From Gammaproteobacteria bacterium (GTDB taxonomy: Bacteria; Pseudomonadota; Gammaproteobacteria; HTCC5015), in the NCBI GenBank assembly GCA_020630145.1, contig JAHDBX010000144.1:1-5517 (forward strand): a stretch of 5,517 nucleotides of DNA. Direction: 5' to 3'. The notes under the pieces were generated by a model that saw nothing but the letters and a program-made list of their open reading frames with translations, was not told the DNA's origin and searched no databases. The stretch's first letter is position 1, and every line of letters starts with the position of its first letter. Position numbers and translations under genes: made by a program. Positions 1-5,517 of this stretch are shown one piece after another.

Positions 1-70
1 CGACGGGTTGTCCAAGGCTATTTAGAATATTTACAACAGGCTCGCAGAGCTTATCTATTTTATTGATCAT
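1..70 (-). CDS. Start of a DoxX-family membrane protein of the buf operon (partial, runs off the left edge)
   Basis: Only the first 23 codons are present. The ATG lies at 70-68 and the protein begins MINKIDKLCEPVVNILNSLG, then QPV. A clear Shine-Dalgarno GGAG at 80-77, six bases before the ATG, supports the start, and the reading frame is open to the edge. The gene overlaps the end of bufC by 11 bases, so its ribosome-binding site lies in the bufC coding sequence and translation is probably coupled. The short amphipathic start before a presumed first membrane helix fits DoxX proteins. The fourth gene of DUF2282-DUF692-DUF2063 operons is usually a DoxX-family inner-membrane protein (called gigT or bufD). 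The family assignment is inferred mainly from position, because the diagnostic membrane helices lie outside the window. The existence of the gene is much surer than its name. Confidence 0.7.
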   Translation of the reverse strand, partial: MINKIDKLCEPVVNILNSLGQPV

Positions 71-881
71 TATTGTCTCCAGTTTGGGTGTTAGTTTGTA
101 AGTAACAGTCGTTAAGTAAACCGACTTGTATTATTTTTTGTAAACTTGCATTAATATCAAACTCATGTTCTTGCACGGTTTTTTCATAGGCCGTGGCTAG
201 GGAGTAACCTTCGGCTAAACTTTCTATAAAAGTTACCTCACTATCACTGAGTAAATGCATGGCGATACCATTATCGGTACGCAGCATTAATATGTTCTGA
301 GCGCCGTCATCCAGGTCAACGCTTAGCTTACTGTCAGCGTCAGGTTGGCTAACTTGCCAGATATCGAGTATTGGGTAGTCGGATTGTATTAATGCGCTGG
401 CTTCTATAAGGCTAAAAAAAAGCTGATCGTAGTCTTCGGGCTTTGCTGCGGCAAGTTTATTAATATCAAAAGGCGTATGGTCTGCTGCATGGTAAACCTG
501 GTGCCAGCGCCACTCTAGCCGTGCGACATCAGGCAGGTAGGGTAATGATTCTGCTGCTGGAAAGTGACTAATAAAGTCTGCAAAGTTTTCACCATAATTG
601 CGTAAGTCACCGCTATGCGATGGGTTGAGTGGAATATAGTGATGAACTAAAGCATTAAAAAAATCTTCGCCAACGATAGATAATACGGTTGGGTAGACTA
701 GTTCTAAGTCGCTTTTTAATATGTTTAATGTGTTATTTCTATAGATGCCTAATATATCTTTGCCTTGCAAGTCGGCACGCGTCTGAATGAAGTTAGGTAA
801 GGCATTATCTGCTTGTTGGTATACATAGTCTGCAAATTGACTTTGTAACTCTTGTAAGTTGAGTTGATTAGGCTGCGACAT
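60..881 (-). CDS. bufC: BufC-like DUF2063 protein, partner of the MNIO enzyme in bufferin maturation
   Basis: This 273-residue protein matches the DUF2063 family. The N-terminal domain carries the family signatures IYRNN (about 46-50), a YPTV..IVGEDFF stretch (63-75), SGDLRNYG (90-97) and PYLPDVARLEW (114-124). A second domain (about 150-270, including WQVSQP) ends in a short winged-helix-like part. No signal peptide or membrane segment is visible, so it should act in the cytoplasm. In bufferin and Gig clusters this protein accompanies the DUF692/MNIO enzyme and is thought to bring the precursor peptide to it; that role is family knowledge. The ATG at 881-879 is chosen over a GTG at 890, which has no ribosome-binding site. 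The ATG is preceded by only a weak AGAG. The gene overlaps bufB by 14 bases, which suggests translational coupling, and ends inside the start of the DoxX-like gene. It is full length. Confidence 0.9.
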   Translation of the reverse strand: MSQPNQLNLQELQSQFADYVYQQADNALPNFIQTRADLQGKDILGIYRNNTLNILKSDLELVYPTVLSIVGEDFFNALVHHYIPLNPSHSGDLRNYGENFADFISHFPAAESLPYLPDVARLEWRWHQVYHAADHTPFDINKLAAAKPEDYDQLFFSLIEASALIQSDYPILDIWQVSQPDADSKLSVDLDDGAQNILMLRTDNGIAMHLLSDSEVTFIESLAEGYSLATAYEKTVQEHEFDINASLQKIIQVGLLNDCYLQTNTQTGDNNDQ

Positions 882-1722
882 GGCCGGCACTCTGGTTTAT
901 AAATTGTTGCGCTTTGTTTGCTTCGCCTATGAGTACGTCTAAGCTTGGAATATCAGTATCCCATTCTATTAAAGTGGGTGTCGCGCCAAAGCGTTGCAAG
1001 GCTTGTTGATAAAGCTGCCATACCTCATCGCAAGGAGCATGTGCATGTGTATCAATAAGTGTATGGCCAACATTGTCAAAGCCTGCCAAGTGCATTTCTT
1101 TAACGCTTTCTACGGGTATAGCACTTAAATAGTCGTTTGCGTTGAAATTATGATTGATCGCACTAACATAAATATTATTGATATCTAATAATATGCCGCA
1201 GCCACTTTTCTGGCTAACCGCATGTAAAAATTCCCATTCGGGCATTGTCGAATGACTAAACTCTAAATAACTAGAGACATTTTCTATAATGATTTGGCGG
1301 CCCAATGCATTTTGAAATTCGTCTATATGCTCGCTTATATGTTTGATAGCTTCTTCTGTATAAGGCAGTGGCAATAAGTCATTAAGGTGTCGCCCGTTAG
1401 TTGCGCCCCAGCACAAGTGTTCAGAAACAAGGTCTGGTTGGTAGCGGTCTACGGTTTGTTTAATTTTTTCTACATGTGTTTTGTTTAAGGCGTCGGCAGA
1501 ACCTAGTGATAGGCCGACCCCATGTAAACTTAAAGGGTATTCAGATCGAATGACGTCTAAATATTGGTGTGGTAAGCCACCATCGCCAAAAAAATTTTCT
1601 GTGTGAGTTTCTAACCAATTAATAGCCGGTTTTTCTGTGGCTATTTGGTGATAGTGTTGAGCCCTTAAACCAATCCCCGCTTGAGCGGGGATTGGTAAAT
1701 TGGGATAGTCTGTTTTTGACAT
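868..1722 (-). CDS. bufB: BufB-like MNIO (DUF692) iron enzyme that modifies the bufferin precursor
   Basis: A complete 284-residue multinuclear non-heme iron-dependent oxidative enzyme of the DUF692 family, with a TIM-barrel fold by homology. Visible family motifs, in order, are AGIGLR (15-20), WLETHTENFFGDGG (36-49), SLHGVGLSLG (65-74), SEHLCW (100-105), IIENVSSYLE (145-154), GILLDINNIYVSAINH (176-191), EMHLAGF (209-215), DTHAHAP (224-230) and LIEWDTDIP (251-259). The conserved H67, H102, E147, D180, H211, D224, H226 and E253 are the likely iron ligands, and none is missing. Characterised MNIOs (MbnB, BufB) rearrange peptide cysteines to oxazolone/thioamide or 5-thiooxazole groups. Here the nearby substrate is the four-cysteine BufA. 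The start lies 19 bases after the bufA stop and has no recognisable Shine-Dalgarno sequence. Codons 9-18 hold a perfect inverted repeat (1669-1696). The product is cytoplasmic, since no signal peptide is seen. Confidence 0.94.
   Translation of the reverse strand: MSKTDYPNLPIPAQAGIGLRAQHYHQIATEKPAINWLETHTENFFGDGGLPHQYLDVIRSEYPLSLHGVGLSLGSADALNKTHVEKIKQTVDRYQPDLVSEHLCWGATNGRHLNDLLPLPYTEEAIKHISEHIDEFQNALGRQIIIENVSSYLEFSHSTMPEWEFLHAVSQKSGCGILLDINNIYVSAINHNFNANDYLSAIPVESVKEMHLAGFDNVGHTLIDTHAHAPCDEVWQLYQQALQRFGATPTLIEWDTDIPSLDVLIGEANKAQQFINQSAGHVAA
1669..1696 (-). repeat. Perfect 12-bp inverted repeat (hairpin) within the first codons of bufB
   Basis: The arms are ACCAATCCCCGC (1669-1680 on the plus strand) and GCGGGGATTGGT (1685-1696), separated by the four-base loop TTGA. 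All 12 pairs match and eight are G-C, which is very stable for this AT-rich neighbourhood. In the mRNA it occupies +27 to +54 of bufB and starts 45 bases after the bufA stop codon. The minus strand continues TTTAAGGG, so there is no long U tract and it is not a standard terminator. It encodes PIPAQAGIG, closely matching the translation of REP-type palindromes of the ATTCCCGC...GCGGGAAT kind. It also overlaps the conserved AGIGLR motif of DUF692. Likely roles are protecting the 3' end of a processed bufA transcript, or partial attenuation of bufB; both are inference. Confidence 0.85.
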
Positions 1723-1741
1723 ACTATTTTGCTATGGGTTA

Positions 1742-1993
1742 TTAAGCCTTAACAACACCACCAGCGATTTTGGCGCAAGTGCCTTTAGGTACAAATACCC
1801 ATTCTTCTGGGTGGTTGTCTACTTTAGCTTGTCCAGCACATGAGTGAGTGCTTGTGCCGCAGTCATTTTGGCCTGCTTTAACGATACCCATACATTTTTC
1901 ACCTTTAGGGCCAGCTACTGCATCAGTTGATGCTAATACGCCTACAGTTAAAACACTAGCTACAGCAGAAGCGATTAATAAGTTTTTGTTCAT
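1742..1993 (-). CDS. bufA: BufA-like bufferin precursor peptide (DUF2282), exported, four conserved cysteines
   Basis: An 83-residue precursor with a classical signal peptide: MNKN, a hydrophobic core (about 5-22) and an AVA cleavage site, probably after A27. This leaves a mature peptide of about 56 residues. The mature part shows the DUF2282 pattern: [24 protein letters not shown], and VPKGTC with a following GG. Its four cysteines are C34, C45, C52 and C73. In the studied homologues (bufferin 1 of Caulobacter; GigP of Cupriavidus) the MNIO enzyme modifies cysteines of this peptide, which then binds copper in the periplasm. By analogy C45 and C52 would be the modified pair and C34/C73 a disulfide; this is inference. 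The start is fixed by GAGG nine bases upstream of the ATG (2007-2004). It is the first gene of the operon and should be the most highly translated. Confidence 0.94.
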   Translation of the reverse strand: MNKNLLIASAVASVLTVGVLASTDAVAGPKGEKCMGIVKAGQNDCGTSTHSCAGQAKVDNHPEEWVFVPKGTCAKIAGGVVKA

Positions 1994-2160
1994 TGTTTAC
2001 ATCCTCGGTCTTTATTAATTTAAATAAATGTATTTAGCCACATGGCCTTCACAAGTAAAGACTGGTGATCTTTGCATAAGTTCATCTATTTTGCCGGTTT
2101 CATACAATTCCTTGTACTTAAGGCTAAAAGTGTGAACTTCGTCAAAATAATCACCGCTTG
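1994..2160. other. Spacer between the exporter gene and the buf operon
   Basis: These 167 bases separate the exporter stop from the bufA start. No convincing intrinsic terminator follows the exporter: no GC-rich stem with a U tract is visible. They contain the candidate buf promoter, an AT-rich imperfect palindrome around ATTTAAAT (2014-2029) in the presumed leader, and a loose dyad CCTT-N6-AAGG on the minus strand (2123-2110). I could not match any known copper operator (CueR, CsoR, CopY type) or a Fur box. Readthrough from the exporter gene into buf is therefore possible. Confidence 0.5.
2032..2059 (-). promoter_or_regulatory. Candidate promoter of the buf operon
   Basis: On the minus strand TTTACT (2059-2054) and CTAAAT (2037-2032) are 16 bases apart. 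The second is preceded by TGG, giving an extended -10 form (TGGCTAAAT). This would place the transcript start near 2025, roughly 32 bases before the bufA start. A short dyad GCCA-CA-TGGC (2037-2046) lies just upstream of and touching the -10. A second option further upstream is TTGACG (2145-2140) with TTAAGT (2121-2116) at 18 bases. Neither is a strong match. Operons of this kind are often driven by ECF sigma factors in other bacteria, and such a promoter would not be recognised here by eye. Confidence 0.25.
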
Positions 2161-4713
2161 TTATTTTCCTAGAGGTTTTAATACCACTAGTAATCTAGGT
2201 AACAATATCAGATTAGCGAGTAATGCTGCAAACATTGCTAGTGCTGTTAATAGGCCAAAGTAAATAGTGGGCGTAAAACTTGACAACACTAATATTGAAA
2301 ATCCAGCTATAACCGTCAAATTTGTGAAGTATATGCCCTTGCCAATGGTGGCATGGCTGCGAAATACGCAAGCGTCATAATCTTGGTCTTTTTGATATTC
2401 AATTTTATAACGCACAATATAATGAATGGCATTGTCTACGCCAATACCAACCGCGATGGCGGCAATGGTAATTGACATTAAGTCGAGCGGTAAGCCTATC
2501 CAGCCCATTAGCCCTATAACAAAAGCGGCTGCAAAAATATTTGGCAATATTGCGACTATTGATAAACGCCATGAGCGGAACAGAATCATAAACATGATTA
2601 AGATTGCGAGCATAACAACGCCCATGGTTTTTATTTGCGAATCAAATAAACTTTGCAACATATTGTTATACAACACGACCATATTGCTAAGGCGGTATTG
2701 GTCTTTTTCGAAACCAAACTTGTCGTGTAAGTCGGTATTGAGTTTTTCGATTAACTCATTTCTACGTAAGCTAGGGTCGGAGTCGATTAAACGCATACTA
2801 ATTCTAACTTCATTACCGTCTTCAGTTACGTAAGGGTCAAATAAAGGTTCTTTTATTGCAGGGGGCAGTTTGGCGCGTAAAACTTGTAGTTCAATATCAT
2901 TGAGTGAGTTGCCGTCGTTAATGATTTCCACCATGCGTATACCCGTGGTTAAGGACAGCACTTTACCTATTTGTGGCAGGTCGTTTAAATAGTCATGCAC
3001 GCTGGCAAGACGGTTAAGCGCATTTTCATTGAACCAATAATTAGGTGCAGTTAGAACAGTGTTTTCTTGTTCTTCGTAATCACCTTCTAGTAAATCAAAA
3101 TCATCATCTTCTGTTGAGGACAGGTCTTCATCAAAAATTGCATCGAGTTCATCGGCTTCGCTTAGCGCTTCTGGTGCACTTTCCATCGCGGCGATAAAAC
3201 TGCTGTCGGGTTTGATAATGATATCGAGGGGGGTAGTACCGCCAAGTTCGCTATCAATTAGGTACATGCCTTTATATATTTCAGTGCTTTCTTTGAAGTA
3301 GTCAATAAATCGATTTTCTACTTCTAGTTTGCTAATGCCAATAATGGAAAAAATAGCCAGTATTAATGAAGTGCTTAGTATGCCTTTGCTAAAGCGCTTG
3401 GTAAAACTTGCTATACCTGCAGATATTGCATTTGTAATGGTTTGGCTGTCGGCTTTGCGTTTGACGTTTAAGAAGCTAGCAAGTGCGGGGAATAATATAA
3501 AAGACAGACTGAAGGCCACACAAATTCCTACGACCATTGTGAAACCAAAATCAATAACGGGGCGAATGCCGCTAAACACTAATGATAGAAATGCCACGAT
3601 AGTTGTGATTGATGTATAGAAGCAGGGCTTGGCCATTTGTTCTACGGTTGTTGTTATTAATGTTTTCTGTGACCAATCCGGGTTAAGTTGGTTGAGTTCA
3701 CGATAGCGTACGATTAAATGAATTGTTAATGACATCGTCATAATGAGTAACAATGACGTGAAGTTAGACGATATAACGGTAATAGGCCAACCCAGTAAAC
3801 CCACTAAACCTACCATAGCAAAGACCGATACAAAGCAGCATAGCATTGGCAATATAACCCAACGAGCTTGACGGAAAATAAAGGCAAGCGTCACAATTAA
3901 AAATAATAAAATGGCTACGCCGAATACTTTGATGTCCCGGCTGACAAAGTCAGTCATATCAGATGCGATCATGGCAATGCCGCCTAAATACATAGGGCCA
4001 TGGCCTTGGTATTTACTCATGACTTCGCGAACGTTTTGGATAAGCCGTTTTTGTTGTTGTTGGTTTTTATTGCTGGCTGCGGTATATGCCGCTTCAGCTT
4101 GTGCTAGTGCAGTTTGCTCTTCAGTTGTCAGGGTGTTTGCCCATTTCTTTTCGCGCAATGCGTCACGCGCAACTAGTTTGCTACGCAGGTCTTCGTCAAC
4201 AGACAAAGACAGTTGCATGGCCATGGTTTTGCCATTTGGGCTCATGAGTAGGTTTTTGTATAAAGGGCTGCTGGTAAATTCTTTCAGGGCAAGGTTTTCA
4301 TCTACACCCAGTGTGCGTAATGTGCGTACGCCTGAGTCCAGTTCTGTGAACGACACACGTGGACTGTCGATAAGCGGCACGTTTAAAATATTGAGCATGG
4401 AATCAATGCCGTCGATCTTTTCTAAATCGGCTTGCATATCGGCTACGCGTTTTAATACCGTTTCGCTTAATATGGCTTCATCCGGGCGGTAGGCGATAAA
4501 CAAAAAATCGCCTCCCGGATAGCGTCGGGACACTTGGCGAAAATAGTTTAAGTCGTCATCGTTTTCAAGTATTAAGGAGTCAGCGGATGCGTCTAGTCTA
4601 AATTTACTCGCTTGTAGTGCGGCTAAGATAGACAATATCAAAATCAGCGATATACCTGCCCATGGTTTATCGAAGACAAAAAGTTTATATAAAGAATAAA
4701 GACGCTGCAGCAT
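2161..4713 (-). CDS. RND-superfamily exporter, MMPL/HAE3 type
   Basis: A complete 850-residue inner-membrane protein with the duplicated RND layout. TM1 (about 19-35) is followed by a periplasmic domain (36-260) and TM2-6 (262-280, 286-306, 312-334, 362-382, 388-412). TM7 (444-461) is followed by a second periplasmic domain (462-694) and TM8-12 (695-713, 716-737, 741-766, 793-811, 816-837). TM10 carries GIGVDNAIHYIVRY (756-769), the MMPL/HAE3 signature with its probable proton-relay D760. The equivalent TM4 stretch, MTMSLTIHLIVRY (325-337), has no acidic residue. Related proteins move lipids, hopanoids or other hydrophobic molecules from the inner membrane using the proton gradient; the substrate here is unknown. 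Loop 1 has a Q/A-rich helical insert (about 174-233) and loop 2 a very acidic segment (515-550). No adaptor or outer-membrane partner gene is nearby. GGATGAG just before the ATG may serve as ribosome-binding site. Confidence 0.9.
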   Translation of the reverse strand: MLQRLYSLYKLFVFDKPWAGISLILILSILAALQASKFRLDASADSLILENDDDLNYFRQVSRRYPGGDFLFIAYRPDEAILSETVLKRVADMQADLEKIDGIDSMLNILNVPLIDSPRVSFTELDSGVRTLRTLGVDENLALKEFTSSPLYKNLLMSPNGKTMAMQLSLSVDEDLRSKLVARDALREKKWANTLTTEEQTALAQAEAAYTAASNKNQQQQKRLIQNVREVMSKYQGHGPMYLGGIAMIASDMTDFVSRDIKVFGVAILLFLIVTLAFIFRQARWVILPMLCCFVSVFAMVGLVGLLGWPITVISSNFTSLLLIMTMSLTIHLIVRYRELNQLNPDWSQKTLITTTVEQMAKPCFYTSITTIVAFLSLVFSGIRPVIDFGFTMVVGICVAFSLSFILFPALASFLNVKRKADSQTITNAISAGIASFTKRFSKGILSTSLILAIFSIIGISKLEVENRFIDYFKESTEIYKGMYLIDSELGGTTPLDIIIKPDSSFIAAMESAPEALSEADELDAIFDEDLSSTEDDDFDLLEGDYEEQENTVLTAPNYWFNENALNRLASVHDYLNDLPQIGKVLSLTTGIRMVEIINDGNSLNDIELQVLRAKLPPAIKEPLFDPYVTEDGNEVRISMRLIDSDPSLRRNELIEKLNTDLHDKFGFEKDQYRLSNMVVLYNNMLQSLFDSQIKTMGVVMLAILIMFMILFRSWRLSIVAILPNIFAAAFVIGLMGWIGLPLDLMSITIAAIAVGIGVDNAIHYIVRYKIEYQKDQDYDACVFRSHATIGKGIYFTNLTVIAGFSILVLSSFTPTIYFGLLTALAMFAALLANLILLPRLLVVLKPLGK

Positions 4714-4763
4714 AGCTCATCCAGAAGTGAATACAAAAGTATGAGGTTAATGCAAGTAAAGGG

Positions 4764-4790
4764 TAAAAGTCTATGTTTTAAAGACTTTTG
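4764..4790. repeat. AT-rich 8-bp inverted repeat upstream of the exporter gene
   Basis: AAAAGTCT (4765-4772) and AGACTTTT (4782-4789) form a perfect 8-bp inverted repeat with a nine-base loop. It lies about 50-75 bases before the exporter start and just beyond the terminator of the preceding gene. On the plus strand it is followed by GTTTGTTTTTC, but the stem is weak (two G-C pairs) and no plus-strand gene ends here. It could be an operator or leader structure for the exporter; no regulator can be named. Downstream of it, TTTACC (4767-4762) and CATACT (4743-4738), 18 bases apart, form only a weak candidate promoter. Confidence 0.35.
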
Positions 4791-4818
4791 TTTGTTTTTC
4801 TTGGTGCTATAAACAAAA

Positions 4819-4843
4819 AAGCCTGATTAATGTAATCAGGCTT
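4819..4843 (-). terminator. Intrinsic terminator of the PEP-CTERM gene
   Basis: A perfect 11-bp stem, AAGCCTGATTA (4819-4829) and TAATCAGGCTT (4833-4843), encloses a three-base loop. Read on the minus strand it is followed by a T-rich tract (TTTTTTGTTT, counting the last bases of the stem). It begins 23 bases after the stop of the PEP-CTERM gene, the expected place for its transcription end. The plus-strand side (CTTATTATTTTTG) is also T-rich, so it may work in both directions, although no plus-strand gene is present. Confidence 0.9.
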
Positions 4844-4866
4844 CTTATTATTTTTGTCGGACCGTA

Positions 4867-5496
4867 TTAGGCGCGACGACGTCTCGCTAGGAATAAACCA
4901 GCTAAAGACATAAGCAATAGAGCAAGTGGTGCAGGCTCTGTAACACTTGCAACAACAGTGCTTAGGTTGGTTGCATCAAATACGCTGTAGTACTTAGTGC
5001 CGTATTTAGTGTTTCTGCCGCCCCATAACCAAACACCTACTGTATCGCCGTATAGGCCGCCAGTATTGCCCGCATTAATTAATGAGCTAGTCAGGTCAGC
5101 AGAGAACGAGTAGCTGTTATTTGTGCCAAAAGTTGCATCAAACGATGAAATATCGCTGATATTAATGAAGTTACCTTGCTGGTAGCCAGATGTGTAATCA
5201 TTATTATACCAGTCCATCCAGATCTCAACATCGGTTGCTACAGGCATAGGACCATTTGAGATAACGATACGTAGGAAGTCAAAATCTTTCTTCTTGTCTT
5301 TGCCTTTCCAGTTTAAGGTCTCATATTGCGTCAAGTTAAAGTTAAAAGCGTCAGTTTGGTCATCATATGTCATGCTTAGATCTGAAAGCACATTACCTTG
5401 AATAGCGTTAAAGCCTTGGTTTTCATAGGTAAATACTGTCGCTTGAGCGCTAAAAGCAACTGCTAGTAATAGGATTGACGAGATTATTTTTTTCAT
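4867..5496 (-). CDS. PEP-CTERM sorting-domain protein, secreted, function unknown
   Basis: A 209-residue exported protein. The N terminus MKKIISSILLLAVAFSAQA is a typical signal peptide, with cleavage likely after A19. The C terminus is a PEP-CTERM sorting signal: EPAP at 187-190, a hydrophobic stretch (LALLLMSLAGLFLA) and the basic end RRRRA. In PEP-CTERM systems an exosortase recognises this tripartite tail, usually releasing the protein to the outer surface or a polysaccharide matrix. The exosortase must be encoded elsewhere. The mature part is rich in Asn, Asp, Ser, Thr and aromatic residues and has no cysteine. It looks beta-rich, with a lysine patch KGKDKKK at 64-70; I recognise no catalytic domain. 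The ATG at 5496-5494 is preferred because GGA lies seven bases upstream. A TTG at 5508 would add four residues but overlaps that ribosome-binding site. The promoter lies beyond the right edge. Confidence 0.88.
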   Translation of the reverse strand: MKKIISSILLLAVAFSAQATVFTYENQGFNAIQGNVLSDLSMTYDDQTDAFNFNLTQYETLNWKGKDKKKDFDFLRIVISNGPMPVATDVEIWMDWYNNDYTSGYQQGNFINISDISSFDATFGTNNSYSFSADLTSSLINAGNTGGLYGDTVGVWLWGGRNTKYGTKYYSVFDATNLSTVVASVTEPAPLALLLMSLAGLFLARRRRA

Positions 5497-5517
5497 TTTT
5501 ACATCCAAAAAATCAAT

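Noticed and set aside
60..80. Fur-box-like AT-rich sequence near the DoxX-like start (AATAATGATCAATAA)
   Set aside because: It lies inside the bufC end and the DoxX start codons within an operon, and its resemblance to GATAAT repeats is poor.
1669..1696. Hairpin in bufB as a true intrinsic terminator
   Set aside because: It lacks a U tract (only TTT follows on the transcript strand) and lies inside a coding sequence whose downstream genes are intact. At most it is partial attenuation or mRNA protection.
2072..2263. Plus-strand open frame of 63 codons reaching into the exporter-buf spacer
   Set aside because: About half is antisense to the end of the exporter. It has no Shine-Dalgarno and no family resemblance, and would run through the presumed buf control region.
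2426..2833. Plus-strand open frame of 135 codons
   Set aside because: Antisense shadow of the C-terminal membrane half of the exporter, with no recognisable protein features.
3911..4492. Long open frame on the plus strand (193 codons) opposite the exporter
   Set aside because: It lies entirely inside the exporter gene, has Ser/Cys-rich shadow composition, and lacks a ribosome-binding site or family motif. The minus-strand protein has clear RND motifs.
2161..4713. RND exporter as the export route of the bufferin peptide
   Set aside because: BufA carries its own cleavable signal peptide, so Sec-type export suffices. The genes are separated by 167 bases and this exporter type is associated with hydrophobic substrates.
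4765..4800. AT-rich inverted repeat plus T-rich tail as a plus-strand terminator
   Set aside because: The stem has only two G-C pairs and a nine-base loop, and no plus-strand gene precedes it.
5497..5508. TTG start giving the PEP-CTERM protein four extra residues
   Set aside because: The TTGGAT stretch supplies the ribosome-binding site for the ATG at 5496, and the signal peptide MKK... starts naturally there.

Overview
The window is AT-leaning and all recognisable genes lie on the minus strand, so transcription runs from high to low coordinates. The gene set is a DUF2282/MNIO/DUF2063/DoxX cluster, an HAE3-type RND exporter and a PEP-CTERM protein. Together with the codon and base composition, this suggests an aquatic, probably marine, Gammaproteobacterium with an exosortase system elsewhere in its genome. 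Genus cannot be assigned from this sequence.

Layout in transcription order. (1) 5496-4867: a secreted PEP-CTERM-sorted protein of unknown function, followed after 23 bases by a strong intrinsic terminator (4843-4819). (2) 4818-4714: a short spacer with an AT-rich inverted repeat and at best a weak promoter. (3) 4713-2161: an 850-residue RND-superfamily exporter of the MMPL/HAE3 type with an unusual acidic insert in its second periplasmic loop. (4) 2160-1994: a spacer without an obvious terminator that should hold the promoter of the next operon. (5) 1993 to the left edge: a four-gene bufferin (Buf/Gig) operon. It encodes a small exported four-cysteine precursor peptide (bufA, DUF2282), an MNIO/DUF692 iron enzyme (bufB), its DUF2063 partner (bufC) and the first 23 codons of what is by position a DoxX-family membrane protein (bufD/gigT).

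The buf operon is the biological centre of the window. From what is known of the family, BufB with BufC modifies cysteines of the BufA precursor in the cytoplasm. The peptide is then exported by its signal peptide and binds copper (or other soft metals) in the periplasm. The genes are tightly coupled: bufA and bufB are 19 bases apart, bufB and bufC overlap by 14, and bufC and doxX overlap by 11. The most striking unlisted structure is a perfect 12-bp inverted repeat with a 4-base loop inside the first codons of bufB. It looks like a REP-type palindrome in coding sequence and may set the ratio of abundant precursor to scarce enzyme.

The exporter and the PEP-CTERM gene have no evident functional tie to the buf operon and appear to be separate transcription units. 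No tRNA, rRNA, CRISPR array or insertion sequence was seen. No stretch longer than 300 bases lacks a gene.
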